Source of the DNA: CALLVY01 sp937899855
Lineage (GTDB): Bacteria; Bacteroidota; Bacteroidia; Chitinophagales; Saprospiraceae
Length of the DNA stretch: 64,000 nt
Assembly (NCBI GenBank): GCA_039820405.1
Contig: JBCBQC010000013.1
Span: 29,359-93,358, forward strand
Reading direction: 5' to 3'
Translations under genes and position numbers: made by a program
Shown: piece after piece, positions 34,875-43,984 of the stretch
Layout of the letters: the number at the start of each line of letters is the position of its first letter
Position numbering within the stretch: the stretch's first letter is position 1
Notes under the pieces: model-generated
Seen by the model: only the letters and a program-made list of their open reading frames with translations
The model's database searches: none
Told to the model about the DNA's origin: nothing

Positions 34875-36245
34875 ATGGATCAATTTAATCACATCACATC
34901 CGAAGCCCGGTTCGACGACCAGCAGTTTTTGCACGTCGTCAGCCTGGAGCAGTTGAAGGAGCGGGAGCTCTTCGACGCGGATGCGATGGTGATTGAGGCA
35001 ACGGACGAGAAAGTGATTCGGGCCATGCTGCGGCAAATTCGCGGCATGCGGTTCAAAAACTTTTACCTCAAGCCCATCTTCGTCAGCGACGAGGGGCTGA
35101 GTCCTGAGCTGGTCCAACAAACCGACGGCTTGCTGAGCTTCGAGCGCATCCAGGCCTGCATGCAACGCAGCGCCGCGATCGGCCGCCGAATCCGCGAGGT
35201 ACGGACGATCAACAACCGCTACTCCTTTAAGGAGGCGGCCCTGGTCAAGACGCTTCAGTACCTCTACACCCGGGAGGTGGACCTCCAGCCCTTCCGTTCC
35301 CGGGAAGCCAAAATTGGGTACGTCTTTCCCTACTTGTCCAGCCTGATCGAGGACCGCGAAGTCCCCATCCTGCTCGACATCCTGAAGAAAGCGGAAGAGG
35401 AAGGTTGGCTGGAGGGGGAGCTCATCGACCGGGTCAACCTGTGTAAGGACTGCTACGGGGGCTACCTCAATTTCCGGGAAAGCTGTCCCAAGTGCCACTC
35501 GATCGACCTGGTGGCGGTGGAGCTGATCCATCACTTTCGCTGTGCCCACATCGGACCCGCCTCCGATTTTGAACGGGGCGACAAGCTGATCTGCCCCAAG
35601 TGCGACAAGGAGCTGCGCCACATCGGTATCGACTACGATAAGCCTTCGGAGATTTACCACTGCAACAGCTGTGGCCACGAGTCGCAGGAAACTACCATGA
35701 AGGCCAAATGTGTCGACTGCGGGACGGTCAACGAACTCCAACACTTGCAGACGCGGGCCATCAAAAACTATCAGGTGACCGCCTTCGGTCGCGACTTGGC
35801 CATCGGGGGTTTTAAAAAGTTTGACCCGCAGGAGGTACCACTGCAGCAGGATCAGCGCATCCTCGCCTACGAGGTTTGGCACATTTTTTACCAACACGAA
35901 CTCCAGCGTATTCAGTTGCGCAAGCTCAATAGTTACCTGGGAGCCCTCCGTCTCAAAGAAGCCCCATTGGCCCACCTCGACCAAACGACGCGCGAAAAGA
36001 TCATGCGGGAATCCCTGCTGACCATCAGCCACTACATCCGACCGGTCGATTCGGTGACGGCCCGAGACCTCAATACCTTCCTGCTCTTGCTACCGGAGAT
36101 CAAAGCCAAAGATATCAAGGTGCTGCACGAGATTTTGGACTACAATATTCAAAAATTGCTCGGCGACAATTTGGGCATCGCGGGAATCATCGAGTACATC
36201 GAGTTTTTCCCCGTGGGTGCTGAACTCAATATCGAACAATTGTGA
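34875..36245 (+). CDS. TackOD1-type zinc-ribbon protein, putative polysaccharide regulator
   Basis: 456 residues, soluble. Several CxxC knuckles lie at ~189-280: CKDC, CPKC, CPKC, CNSC, CVDC, forming two or three zinc ribbons, as in the Thaumarchaeal output domain (TackOD1). The N-terminal ~100 residues resemble a degenerate receiver-like domain (ADAMVIEATDEKVIRAMLRQ, KNFYLKPIFVSDEG). From memory, TackOD1 proteins are found next to glycosyltransferases and are suspected regulators of exopolysaccharide. Its stop overlaps the GTG of the GT2 gene by 4 bases, implying translational coupling. Confidence 0.65.
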   Translation: MDQFNHITSEARFDDQQFLHVVSLEQLKERELFDADAMVIEATDEKVIRAMLRQIRGMRFKNFYLKPIFVSDEGLSPELVQQTDGLLSFERIQACMQRSAAIGRRIREVRTINNRYSFKEAALVKTLQYLYTREVDLQPFRSREAKIGYVFPYLSSLIEDREVPILLDILKKAEEEGWLEGELIDRVNLCKDCYGGYLNFRESCPKCHSIDLVAVELIHHFRCAHIGPASDFERGDKLICPKCDKELRHIGIDYDKPSEIYHCNSCGHESQETTMKAKCVDCGTVNELQHLQTRAIKNYQVTAFGRDLAIGGFKKFDPQEVPLQQDQRILAYEVWHIFYQHELQRIQLRKLNSYLGALRLKEAPLAHLDQTTREKIMRESLLTISHYIRPVDSVTARDLNTFLLLLPEIKAKDIKVLHEILDYNIQKLLGDNLGIAGIIEYIEFFPVGAELNIEQL

Positions 36246-37561
36246 ATCCGATCATCGAGAACATATTGCCCGAATATTTGTGCTACTGGTACTACGGTGG
36301 ACTGGGAAAGTTTATGCGTATTTTCTGGCACTTTATGGTCTTCGAGTTTACGCGTTACGTCATCATCGACTTTGTGGTGATCTTTTACTTTTGGTTGATG
36401 CGAAAGGAACGGAAGCGAAAGTGGGAAGCAGCCCGTAGGCAGTTGTTTACCGAAAATCCCTTCGTGTCGATCATTGTACCGGGAAAGAACGAGGGGAAGC
36501 ACCTCTTTAAACTGGTCAAATCCCTCAACGAGCAGACCTACCAAAACTGCGAGTTGATCATCGTGGATGACGGCTCGGACGACCAAACTCCCTTGATTGG
36601 AAGTAGCTTGCTGCGCAACGGCATGCTCACCAAGTTTTTGCGCAACGACATGCGGGGGGGCAAGGCCAGTGCCGCCAACCTTGCCCTGCGTTACTCGACG
36701 GGCAAGTACGTCGTCCACCTCGATGCCGACTGTTCCTTCGACCGCGACGCCATCGAACGGGTCCTGATTCCCTTTTACCTCGATCCCAACATCGGGGGCA
36801 TCGGCGGCAACGTCAAGGTGCGCGACTTTGAGGACAACCTCGCCAGTCGCCTCCAAGCCATCGAATACCTCAAGACCATTTCGATGGGTCGGGTGGTCAC
36901 CTCCACCCTGCGGGTGTACAAAATCATCTCGGGAGCTTTTGGTGCCTTTAAGATGGATGCGGTACGGGCCATTGGGGGTTGGGACATCGGGCCCGGTTTG
37001 GATGGCGACATTACGGTCAAGTTGCGCAAGTCGGGCTACCGGATTTACTTTGAGCCCACGGCAATCTGTCTGACCAGTGTGCCCGCCAATTTTAAGATCC
37101 TCAAAAAGCAGCGCCTGCGCTGGGACAAGTCGATTATTCGCTTTCGGGTGCGCAAGCACAATGACCTGTTTACCCCCTACAAGGAATTTAAGTGGGGCAA
37201 TTTCTTCGCCGTCTTCGAAAACGTTTTTTACAACGTCGTCCTCGACATTGCCTGGTGGCTCTACCTCATCGACCTGCTGCTCAATTACTCCGGCGCCCTG
37301 AAATTCATCATCCCCATGAACATCACCCTGTACGTCGTTTCGGGCTACGCCCAGATGATCGCCATTCACCTGATGTCGGAGCGCAAGGAGGAGGAGCTCA
37401 AACTCTGGCCCTACGTGCCCCTCATGGTGCTCTACACCGGTGTATTTTTGCGTTTGGTACGGACCCGGGCTTACATCGACGAGTTTTTCTTCCGCAAATC
37501 CTACGACGACCCCTGGAACCCCGTCAAGTCCAGTAGCCAGGCCAAGGCCAGTGGGTTCTAA
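36242..37561 (+). CDS. Processive family-2 glycosyltransferase (polysaccharide synthase)
   Basis: 439 residues, GTG start at 36242 overlapping the upstream stop. Two N-terminal membrane segments, then a GT2 core: SIIVPGKNEG, LIIVDDGSDD, VVHLDADCSFD (DxD), GLDGDITVKL (general-base Asp) and KQRLRWDKS (QxxRW). At least three membrane segments follow (VVLDIAWWLYLIDLLL, FIIPMNITLYVVSGYA, LMVLYTGVFLRL). This is the layout of synthases such as hyaluronan, cellulose or PgaC synthase, which polymerise and translocate a glycan across the inner membrane. No PilZ domain is seen. Confidence 0.9.
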   Translation: MNPIIENILPEYLCYWYYGGLGKFMRIFWHFMVFEFTRYVIIDFVVIFYFWLMRKERKRKWEAARRQLFTENPFVSIIVPGKNEGKHLFKLVKSLNEQTYQNCELIIVDDGSDDQTPLIGSSLLRNGMLTKFLRNDMRGGKASAANLALRYSTGKYVVHLDADCSFDRDAIERVLIPFYLDPNIGGIGGNVKVRDFEDNLASRLQAIEYLKTISMGRVVTSTLRVYKIISGAFGAFKMDAVRAIGGWDIGPGLDGDITVKLRKSGYRIYFEPTAICLTSVPANFKILKKQRLRWDKSIIRFRVRKHNDLFTPYKEFKWGNFFAVFENVFYNVVLDIAWWLYLIDLLLNYSGALKFIIPMNITLYVVSGYAQMIAIHLMSERKEEELKLWPYVPLMVLYTGVFLRLVRTRAYIDEFFFRKSYDDPWNPVKSSSQAKASGF

Positions 37562-37562
37562 C

Positions 37563-37593
37563 TTGTAATTGGAAGGGGATTGCCGTATCATTG
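37563..37593 (+). promoter_or_regulatory. Promoter of the inositol-phosphatase family gene
   Basis: TTG (37563-37565), 20 bases, TATCATTG (one mismatch to TAnnTTTG). Predicted start about 20 bases before ATG 37619. Confidence 0.6.
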
Positions 37594-37618
37594 CGGGGGT
37601 GGATCAAAACCTCAACGC

Positions 37619-38443
37619 ATGTCGAATACCCAAGCCCAATCCCTTTGTATGCAGGCCATTACGGTGGTCAAAGCCACCGGTGCCTTTATCGCTACTCAAC
37701 GCGGAAAAGTGGCCGAGAGCGCGATTGAAACCAAGAGTATCAACAGCCTGGTCAGCTACGTCGATCAGGAGGCCGAACGGCAGTTGGTCAGCGGCCTGGG
37801 GGCCCTGCTTCCCGAAGCCGTCTTTTTGACCGAAGAGGAGACCGTTGCGCAGGAGGAGGGCCAGTACCGCTGGATTATTGACCCTTTGGATGGCACCACC
37901 AATTTTTTGCACCAGTTGCCCTTTTTCTCGATCAGCGTGGCCCTACAGCGGGAGGGGCGCAGCATTTTGGGCATCGTCTACGAAGTCAACCGCGAGGAGT
38001 GTTTTTACGCCTGGCAGGGAGGAGGGGCCTACCTCAACACCGCTCCCATCCGTACCCGCCCGGTCCGCCACTTGGCCGACACCTTGGTGGCGACGGGTTT
38101 TCCGTATTACGATTACTCGCGGCAGGGCGCTTATTTGGAAGTGCTGGGAGCTTTGATGCAACGCTGTCGGGGGATCCGCCGGCTGGGCTCGGCGGCCTTG
38201 GATTTGGCCTACGTGGCTTGTGGTCGCTTCGACTTTTTCTTTGAGCACAGCCTCAATGCTTGGGATGTAGCGGCGGGTGCCTTTTTGGTAGAAGAAGCGG
38301 GGGGTAAGGTGAGTGATTTTAGGGGTGGGGAGGATTACCTGTTGGGTAGGGAAATCGTCGCCAGTGCGGCGGGGGTGTACGCGGAGGGGATGGCGGTGTT
38401 GGAACCGCTGGGGAGAAAGACGGTAGAAAATGGGGACCATTGA
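37619..38443 (+). CDS. Inositol monophosphatase family protein
   Basis: 274 residues from ATG 37619. The family's metal-binding motifs are present: FLTEEE, IIDPLDGTTNF and WDVAAGAFLVEEAGG. Mg-dependent phosphatase of inositol-1-phosphate, histidinol phosphate or similar; the substrate cannot be chosen from sequence alone. It stands between two polysaccharide clusters with its own promoter. Confidence 0.92.
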   Translation: MSNTQAQSLCMQAITVVKATGAFIATQRGKVAESAIETKSINSLVSYVDQEAERQLVSGLGALLPEAVFLTEEETVAQEEGQYRWIIDPLDGTTNFLHQLPFFSISVALQREGRSILGIVYEVNREECFYAWQGGGAYLNTAPIRTRPVRHLADTLVATGFPYYDYSRQGAYLEVLGALMQRCRGIRRLGSAALDLAYVACGRFDFFFEHSLNAWDVAAGAFLVEEAGGKVSDFRGGEDYLLGREIVASAAGVYAEGMAVLEPLGRKTVENGDH

Positions 38444-38533
38444 TCTAAAAGAACTTCCAATTAATCGATTCGAACGCCGGAATTCGCTTATTTTGTTCTA
38501 CTTTCAGCACGTCACCCAAGTACTCCTTTGCTT

Positions 38534-39775
38534 ATGAATTGGTGGGAAAACGTCAAAATTGCCTTACAATCGGTCCGGGCCAACCTCCTGCGCTCGATCC
38601 TGACGATGTTGATCATCGCCTTTGGGATCATGGCCTTGGTGGGCATCCTCACGGCCATCGACGCTGCCATTTATTCGCTCAACGACAACCTATCGGAGTT
38701 GGGGGCCAATGCCTTTCAGATTCGCCCGGCACGTGAAGACGGGCCCCGTGGAAACCGCGGTGGTCGGCGGATCAAGCAGGGGGCGGAGATCAGCTACCGG
38801 CAGGCGATGGCTTTTAAAGACCGTTTTACTTTTCCCAGCAAGGTGAGTATGTCTTTTATCGGTACCTCCCTGGCCACGGTAAACTACCGAGAGGAGCAAA
38901 CCAACCCCAACGTGCCGGTAAAGGGCATCGACGAATATTTCCTCAGCATCAACGGCTACGACCTTCTGCTGGGGCGGGGCTTTTCGGAAACGGAGCTGGA
39001 GTCGGGGACGCCCCGGGCCCTCATCGGTATGGACATCGTCGACGCCCTTTTTGACGAGATCCCCGAACGGGCCCTCAACCAAACGATTACCGTCGACAAC
39101 ATCCGCCTCAAAGTCATTGGTATCCTGGCGAGTAAGGGTGCCAGCCAGGGAGCCAGCGAGGACCGAATCGTGATGGCCCCCCTGACGCTGGTCAAGCGCT
39201 ATTACGGTACCCAAAAAACCAATTTCGACCTGGTGGTGGCGGTGCGTACGGCCGAAGATATGGAACCCGCCTCGGGAATGGCGACGGGTTTGTTTCGCAA
39301 CATCCGGCGACTGCGGATCGGCCAGGCCGACGACTTTTCCATTCGCCAGAGCGATAGCCTCCTCAAGATCATCCGCGAGAATACGGCCAACCTCCAGCTC
39401 GCCGCGGCCGCCATCGGTTGGATTACCCTACTCGGGGCGGCCATCGGCCTGATGAACATCATGCTGGTATCGGTGACCGAACGCACCAAGGAAATCGGAA
39501 TCTCCAAAGCCGTGGGCGCCACCCGCCGGACGGTACTGATGCAATTCCTGACCGAGGCCGTCGTCATTTGCCAACTCGGGGGGCTCCTCGGGGTCTTCTT
39601 CGGCATCATCATTGGCAATATGGTGGCCATCTTTCTGGAGGGCAATTTTCTCATTCCCTGGATGTGGATTCTCACCGGTATCCTCACCTGTTTTTTTGTC
39701 GGCATCCTTTCGGGCCTCTACCCCGCCCTCAAGGCTTCGCGGCTCGATCCGATCGAATCGCTGCGCTACGAGTAG
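38534..39775 (+). CDS. ABC transporter permease (MacB/FtsX type)
   Basis: 413 residues from ATG 38534. One N-terminal helix (LTMLIIAFGIMALVGILTAI), a MacB-like periplasmic domain (~60-270), and three C-terminal helices with GLMNIMLVSVTERTKEIGIS and KAVGATRR (FtsX signature). Acts in lipoprotein release, efflux or signalling with an ATPase. No ATPase gene adjoins it, so its partner must be encoded elsewhere. Confidence 0.92.
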   Translation: MNWWENVKIALQSVRANLLRSILTMLIIAFGIMALVGILTAIDAAIYSLNDNLSELGANAFQIRPAREDGPRGNRGGRRIKQGAEISYRQAMAFKDRFTFPSKVSMSFIGTSLATVNYREEQTNPNVPVKGIDEYFLSINGYDLLLGRGFSETELESGTPRALIGMDIVDALFDEIPERALNQTITVDNIRLKVIGILASKGASQGASEDRIVMAPLTLVKRYYGTQKTNFDLVVAVRTAEDMEPASGMATGLFRNIRRLRIGQADDFSIRQSDSLLKIIRENTANLQLAAAAIGWITLLGAAIGLMNIMLVSVTERTKEIGISKAVGATRRTVLMQFLTEAVVICQLGGLLGVFFGIIIGNMVAIFLEGNFLIPWMWILTGILTCFFVGILSGLYPALKASRLDPIESLRYE

Positions 39776-39876
39776 GCCAAATTGTCCTATCTTTATCCCG
39801 GCGAGGACTTCCCCGGCCCGCATCGGGGACGGAATACCTCCTTTCACCGGGGCGATTACCCCCATAGCACGGGCTC

Positions 39877-41319
39877 ATGAATCGGGAGTTTTTTATCAAT
39901 ATCCTCTTCCTCGTTGGGATCAACCTGCTGATCAAGCCGCTGTACATCTTCGGGGTCGACCTCACGGTGCAAAATACGGTGGGGCCGGAGCACTACGGTC
40001 TTTTCTTCGCCCTCTTCAATTTTACCTACCTCTTTCAGATCATCAATGATTTTGGCATCCAAAATTACAACAACCGGCTGATTGCCCAGCACCGCTCCCT
40101 GGTCCACCGCTTTCTGCCTCGGATCCTGAGCCTGAAGCTGGTGCTGGCGCTGCTCTACTTCGCGGCGATTCTGCTGGGAGCGCGTCTGGCGGGCTACGGC
40201 CAGCAGTACGATCGGCTGCTCCTGATGATTGGGGGGAATCAGATGCTCGTGGGTTTGCTCTTCTACTTGCGGACCAACCTCAGTGGACTGGGGTTTTACC
40301 GGCGGGACAGCATCATCTCGGCGCTGGATAAGTTGCTGATGATCCTCCTCTGTGGGGTGTTGCTCGGGACGCCGCGCCTCCGGGCGCAGTTCCGGATCGA
40401 GTGGTTTATCGGGGCGCAAACGTTGTCGTACCTGCTCAGTATCGGTTGGGCCCTGGTCTTTCTCGGGCCCCGAGTCCGCAGCCTGCGGCTGCGTTTTGAA
40501 CCTCGGTTTTGGCGGCTGATCTTGCGCGAGAGTTACCCCTTTGCCCTGGTGATCTTTTTGATGACCCTCTACACCCGTATTGATGGGGTGATGATCGAGC
40601 GTTTGCTCGCCAATGGCGAATACGAGGCGGGGGTGTACGCGGCGGGCTACCGCCTGCTCGATGCCCTCAATATGATCGGCTTTCTCTTTGCGGGTTTGCT
40701 CCTGCCCATGTTTGCCCGACTCCTCAAGGAGGGCCAGCCCGTCGCTCCGCTGGCGGGTTTTAGCTTCCGCCTCATCTGGGCTGGGTCGATCACCGCTGCG
40801 GCGAGCGCTTATTTTTTCCAGCAGCCGGTGATGCAATTGCTCTACACCGGGGCCGACGCGTACTGGGGGGAGGTCATGGGCATCCTGCTCCTGACTTTTG
40901 TGGCGGTCAGCGGCACTTACATCTGGGGGACCCTGCTGACGGCCAATGGCAATTTGCGCCAACTGAACCGGCTTTTGCTGCTGGGGGTGGTGGGCAATGT
41001 GGTCCTCAATCTCGCTCTGATTCCAACGTATCGGGCCCTGGGGGCCGCCGTAGCGACGGTGCTCACCCAGTTTGCGCTGCTGTTGGCGCAGTTGATCCTG
41101 GCCCAGCGGGCGTTCGGTTTGGACTGGCGGTGGGGGGCGGTGGCTCGGGTGGGAGGCTTTGCGGGACTCACGGTGATGGCGGCCTACGGTTGCTCCAAAT
41201 ACCTACCCTTTGACTGGTTTGTTAATTTTTGCTTGAGTATATGTCTGGGGCTATTGATCGCGTTAGCTTTTCGGATGATTCATCCAAGGCAATTATCCAC
41301 TTTCCTCCGTTCGTCTTGA
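39877..41319 (+). CDS. Polysaccharide flippase (Wzx/MATE-like)
   Basis: 480 residues with about 12-14 membrane helices. Features of the polysaccharide-synthesis/MOP superfamily: NPLYIFGVDL-like N terminus, GFYRRDSIISALDKLLM, YTRIDGVMIERLLANGEYEA and AGYRLLDALNMIGFLFAGLL. It should flip lipid-linked repeat units to the periplasmic face. It leads a flippase, chain-length, polymerase series, 36 bases before the next gene. Confidence 0.9.
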   Translation: MNREFFINILFLVGINLLIKPLYIFGVDLTVQNTVGPEHYGLFFALFNFTYLFQIINDFGIQNYNNRLIAQHRSLVHRFLPRILSLKLVLALLYFAAILLGARLAGYGQQYDRLLLMIGGNQMLVGLLFYLRTNLSGLGFYRRDSIISALDKLLMILLCGVLLGTPRLRAQFRIEWFIGAQTLSYLLSIGWALVFLGPRVRSLRLRFEPRFWRLILRESYPFALVIFLMTLYTRIDGVMIERLLANGEYEAGVYAAGYRLLDALNMIGFLFAGLLLPMFARLLKEGQPVAPLAGFSFRLIWAGSITAAASAYFFQQPVMQLLYTGADAYWGEVMGILLLTFVAVSGTYIWGTLLTANGNLRQLNRLLLLGVVGNVVLNLALIPTYRALGAAVATVLTQFALLLAQLILAQRAFGLDWRWGAVARVGGFAGLTVMAAYGCSKYLPFDWFVNFCLSICLGLLIALAFRMIHPRQLSTFLRSS

Positions 41320-41329
41320 GCTTTTTTTC

Positions 41330-41337
41330 TACTTTTG
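41330..41337 (+). promoter_or_regulatory. Possible promoter -7 element before the Wzz-like gene
   Basis: TACTTTTG fits TAnnTTTG. Predicted start ~12 bases before ATG 41356. No TTG at the expected upstream distance. Confidence 0.4.
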
Positions 41338-41355
41338 CGCGAAATAATCAACTAA

Positions 41356-42456
41356 ATGGAACACAAAGACAGTTTGTTGGGAGTTATCCAAACCCTCTTC
41401 AAGTGGAAAAAACAGATTTTCTACGTCTGCGCCATCGCCGCCGTGGGGAGTGTCATCATTGCTTTGCTGCTCCCCGATTACTACGAATCGTCGACCATCT
41501 TCTACGCAGCCAGCCCCGACTTGGCCAAGCCAGAGGGGGTGGGCCCCATTGAAAAAGACAAGGAATACTACGGGGAATCGGAGGATCAGGACCGGGTGCT
41601 GACGATCTGCGAATCGAGTAAAATCGCCGAACGGCTCATCCAGAAATACAACCTCTACGCCCATTACGACATCGACTCGACCCACAAACGGGCGCCCTAC
41701 AAAGTCCGGCGTACGCTGGCGAAATTGTACACGGTAGTCAAAACCAAGTACGATGCCATCGAGATCACGGTAGAAGACAAGGACCCCCAAGTGGCCATGA
41801 ATATGGTCAATGATGCCCGGGAGATGGTCAATGAGTTGGGCCAGAGTCTGATCAAGAACAGCCAGTTGCAGGCCATTGCCAAGCAGGAGAAGCAGCTCAA
41901 CGAACAGCGCCGCAACCTCCGAGCCTTGGGCGATAGCCTAGCCAATTTGCGGAGGGCCTACGGTATCTATAATACGGTGTCCCAGAGCGAGCTATTCGCC
42001 GAGCTGCTGGCCAAGAGTGAGTCGCGGCTGACGCGAACGCGGGCCCGGCTGACGCAGTTCAAATCCAATAAACGAACGCCTCGCGACACCCTGCTCAAGC
42101 TACAGAGCAACATTGCGGGGTACGAAGAAGAGGTCAAATCGCTCCAATCCCGGATCGAGCACTTCAACAAGGGGATGTCCGTCATCGATGCGATGGAACA
42201 GGAACACAAAGAGGCGCGGGATCAAACGGGTTTGGACAACGAACGCCTCAAGCAGTTTAAGGCCGCTTACCAAACCCCCTTCACCGCCATCTACCTGATC
42301 GAGCCCGGCGAGCTGCCCATCGTAAAGTCGCGCCCGGTACGAAGTGTCCTGGTGGTGGCTTCCGTATTCATCGCCTTCGTTTTTTCCATCATTGGAGTAC
42401 TGCTACTCGAAACCTACCGCGACGTCAACTGGAAGGAAATCATCCATGCCAAGTGA
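41356..42456 (+). CDS. Wzz-like chain-length determinant/polysaccharide co-polymerase
   Basis: 366 residues: N-terminal helix (IFYVCAIAAVGSVIIALLLP, ~20-40), a periplasmic region with a coiled coil (~165-290: KQEKQLNEQRRNLRALGDSL, SRLTRTRARLTQFKSNKRTP) and a C-terminal helix (SVLVVASVFIAFVFSIIGVL) after a PIVKSRPVRS motif. This is Wzz topology without the kinase domain. Sets polymer length with the polymerase whose gene overlaps its end by 11 bases. Confidence 0.88.
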   Translation: MEHKDSLLGVIQTLFKWKKQIFYVCAIAAVGSVIIALLLPDYYESSTIFYAASPDLAKPEGVGPIEKDKEYYGESEDQDRVLTICESSKIAERLIQKYNLYAHYDIDSTHKRAPYKVRRTLAKLYTVVKTKYDAIEITVEDKDPQVAMNMVNDAREMVNELGQSLIKNSQLQAIAKQEKQLNEQRRNLRALGDSLANLRRAYGIYNTVSQSELFAELLAKSESRLTRTRARLTQFKSNKRTPRDTLLKLQSNIAGYEEEVKSLQSRIEHFNKGMSVIDAMEQEHKEARDQTGLDNERLKQFKAAYQTPFTAIYLIEPGELPIVKSRPVRSVLVVASVFIAFVFSIIGVLLLETYRDVNWKEIIHAK

Positions 42457-43927
42457 TTCGAGCACATACCGGGGCATTCCGACGCTGTCGGCCCAGCTGT
42501 TCGCCGGCTTTGGACTGCTCACCCTGGGCAGTATCTTTCTGGCCCTAGCGACGGACAGTTATTTCCTGGCGGGACTACCGGCCCTGTTCTTATTTGCCTA
42601 CGTGGCCATCGTCGATTTTCGGCTGCTCTTTTTTATTCTCCTCGCTTGCCTGCCCCTATCTACGGAAGTATCACTCCCCGGTGGCTTTGGTACCGATTTG
42701 CCCAGCGAGCCCTTTATGGTGTCGCTGATGTTCATCTACCTGTTTTACGTTTTGTACCGGGTCAAACAACTCAACGCCGCCTTTTTAAAACACCCCATCA
42801 GCATTTTACTCCTCTTGCATCTGGCCTGGACCTTTGCGAGTAGCATTACGGCGGAAATCATTTACATCGCCCTCAAGTTTTCCTTCGCCCGGGTGTGGTA
42901 CATTACGGTGTTCTACTTCCTAGCGGGCAGTTTACTCAAGACGGTCGATGACTTCCGCAAGGCCTTTTGGTGGGTACTGGTGCCGCTCGTAAGTACCGTT
43001 ATCATTGTACTGATTCGCTACGCGGGCTACGGATTTGCCTTTGAGGAGGTCAACTCCGTCCTCAATCCCTTCTACCGCAACCACATCACTTACGCTTCCA
43101 TTTTGGTCTTGTTTTATCCTTTCGTTTGGTTTGCCCGCGACTGGTATCCACGGGGAAGCAAAGTGCGTTACGGGCTGTGGTTGGTCCTCCTGCTCCTACT
43201 CGTCGGCATTCAGTTTGCCTACGCCCGACTGGCCTATCTGGCCCTCCTGGGAGCGGTGGGAGCCTACTTTATCTTCCGACTGCGCTTGGGAAAATGGGCA
43301 ATTGCCTTTTCCTTGGTGCTGGCCCTGCTGGGGGTACGCGCCGCGCTGTACCAAAATACCTTTCTTGAGTTTGCCCCCGATTTTGAAAAAACGGTGACCC
43401 ACTACGAATTTGACAACCTGGTCGAAGCGACGTTTAAGCTGGAAGACATCTCGTCGATGGAACGGGTGTACCGCTGGGTGGCGGCCATCTATATGGTGGC
43501 CGAAAAACCTTGGATGGGGGTGGGGCCCGGCAATTTTTACGAATCCTACTGGGGCCACACGCTCAATAAGTTTGAAACCTACATCAGCAACAACATTGAG
43601 AAATCCGGGATTCACTGCTACTACCTCATGGTACTGGTCGAACAGGGATTGGTGGGTTTGCTGATTTTTCTATTGTTCGCCTTTTACCCCCTCATCCGGG
43701 GGGAGCGGATTTACCACCAGACCAAGGACCCCTTGTACAAAAATCTGGTCATGGCCATGCTCCTTTGCCTAATCGTCATCTACGTATTGCTGCTGCTCAA
43801 CGATTTGCTGGAAAGCGACAAGGTAGGTCCCTTTTTTCTGATTGCACTGGCCATCATCGTCAATGTCGACCTGCGCAATCAAGCTTTGGCACGCGCCTCG
43901 GAGACCCAACCGGAGGAGGAGCCCTAA
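42446..43927 (+). CDS. O-antigen polymerase/ligase-like protein (Wzy_C)
   Basis: 493 residues from ATG 42446, which overlaps the preceding gene; earlier in-frame codons lie inside that gene. About 12 membrane helices and a large periplasmic loop (~300-400) with EDISSMERVYRWVAAIYMVA and KPWMGVGPGNFYESYWGHT, followed by GIHCYYLMVLVEQGLVGLL, the Wzy_C pattern. Expected to polymerise repeat units with the flippase and Wzz-like protein or ligate them to lipid A core. Confidence 0.88.
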   Translation: MPSDSSTYRGIPTLSAQLFAGFGLLTLGSIFLALATDSYFLAGLPALFLFAYVAIVDFRLLFFILLACLPLSTEVSLPGGFGTDLPSEPFMVSLMFIYLFYVLYRVKQLNAAFLKHPISILLLLHLAWTFASSITAEIIYIALKFSFARVWYITVFYFLAGSLLKTVDDFRKAFWWVLVPLVSTVIIVLIRYAGYGFAFEEVNSVLNPFYRNHITYASILVLFYPFVWFARDWYPRGSKVRYGLWLVLLLLLVGIQFAYARLAYLALLGAVGAYFIFRLRLGKWAIAFSLVLALLGVRAALYQNTFLEFAPDFEKTVTHYEFDNLVEATFKLEDISSMERVYRWVAAIYMVAEKPWMGVGPGNFYESYWGHTLNKFETYISNNIEKSGIHCYYLMVLVEQGLVGLLIFLLFAFYPLIRGERIYHQTKDPLYKNLVMAMLLCLIVIYVLLLLNDLLESDKVGPFFLIALAIIVNVDLRNQALARASETQPEEEP

Positions 43928-43984
43928 GCCCCGAACGAAGCGGGCGGCCATGCCTTTTGTCTACTACCGTTAAAAAATACTGCC

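Noticed and set aside
34071..36032. 653-codon ORF on the minus strand
   Set aside because: Lies fully opposite the HlyD-like and TackOD1 genes, which have clear motifs. Its own translation shows only hydrophobic/charged shadow composition.
36149..37591. 480-codon minus-strand ORF
   Set aside because: Antisense to the GT2 synthase, whose catalytic motifs are intact. High-GC codon shadow.
39856..40962. 368-codon minus-strand ORF
   Set aside because: Antisense to the flippase; Gln/Arg/Glu-rich shadow of a membrane protein gene.
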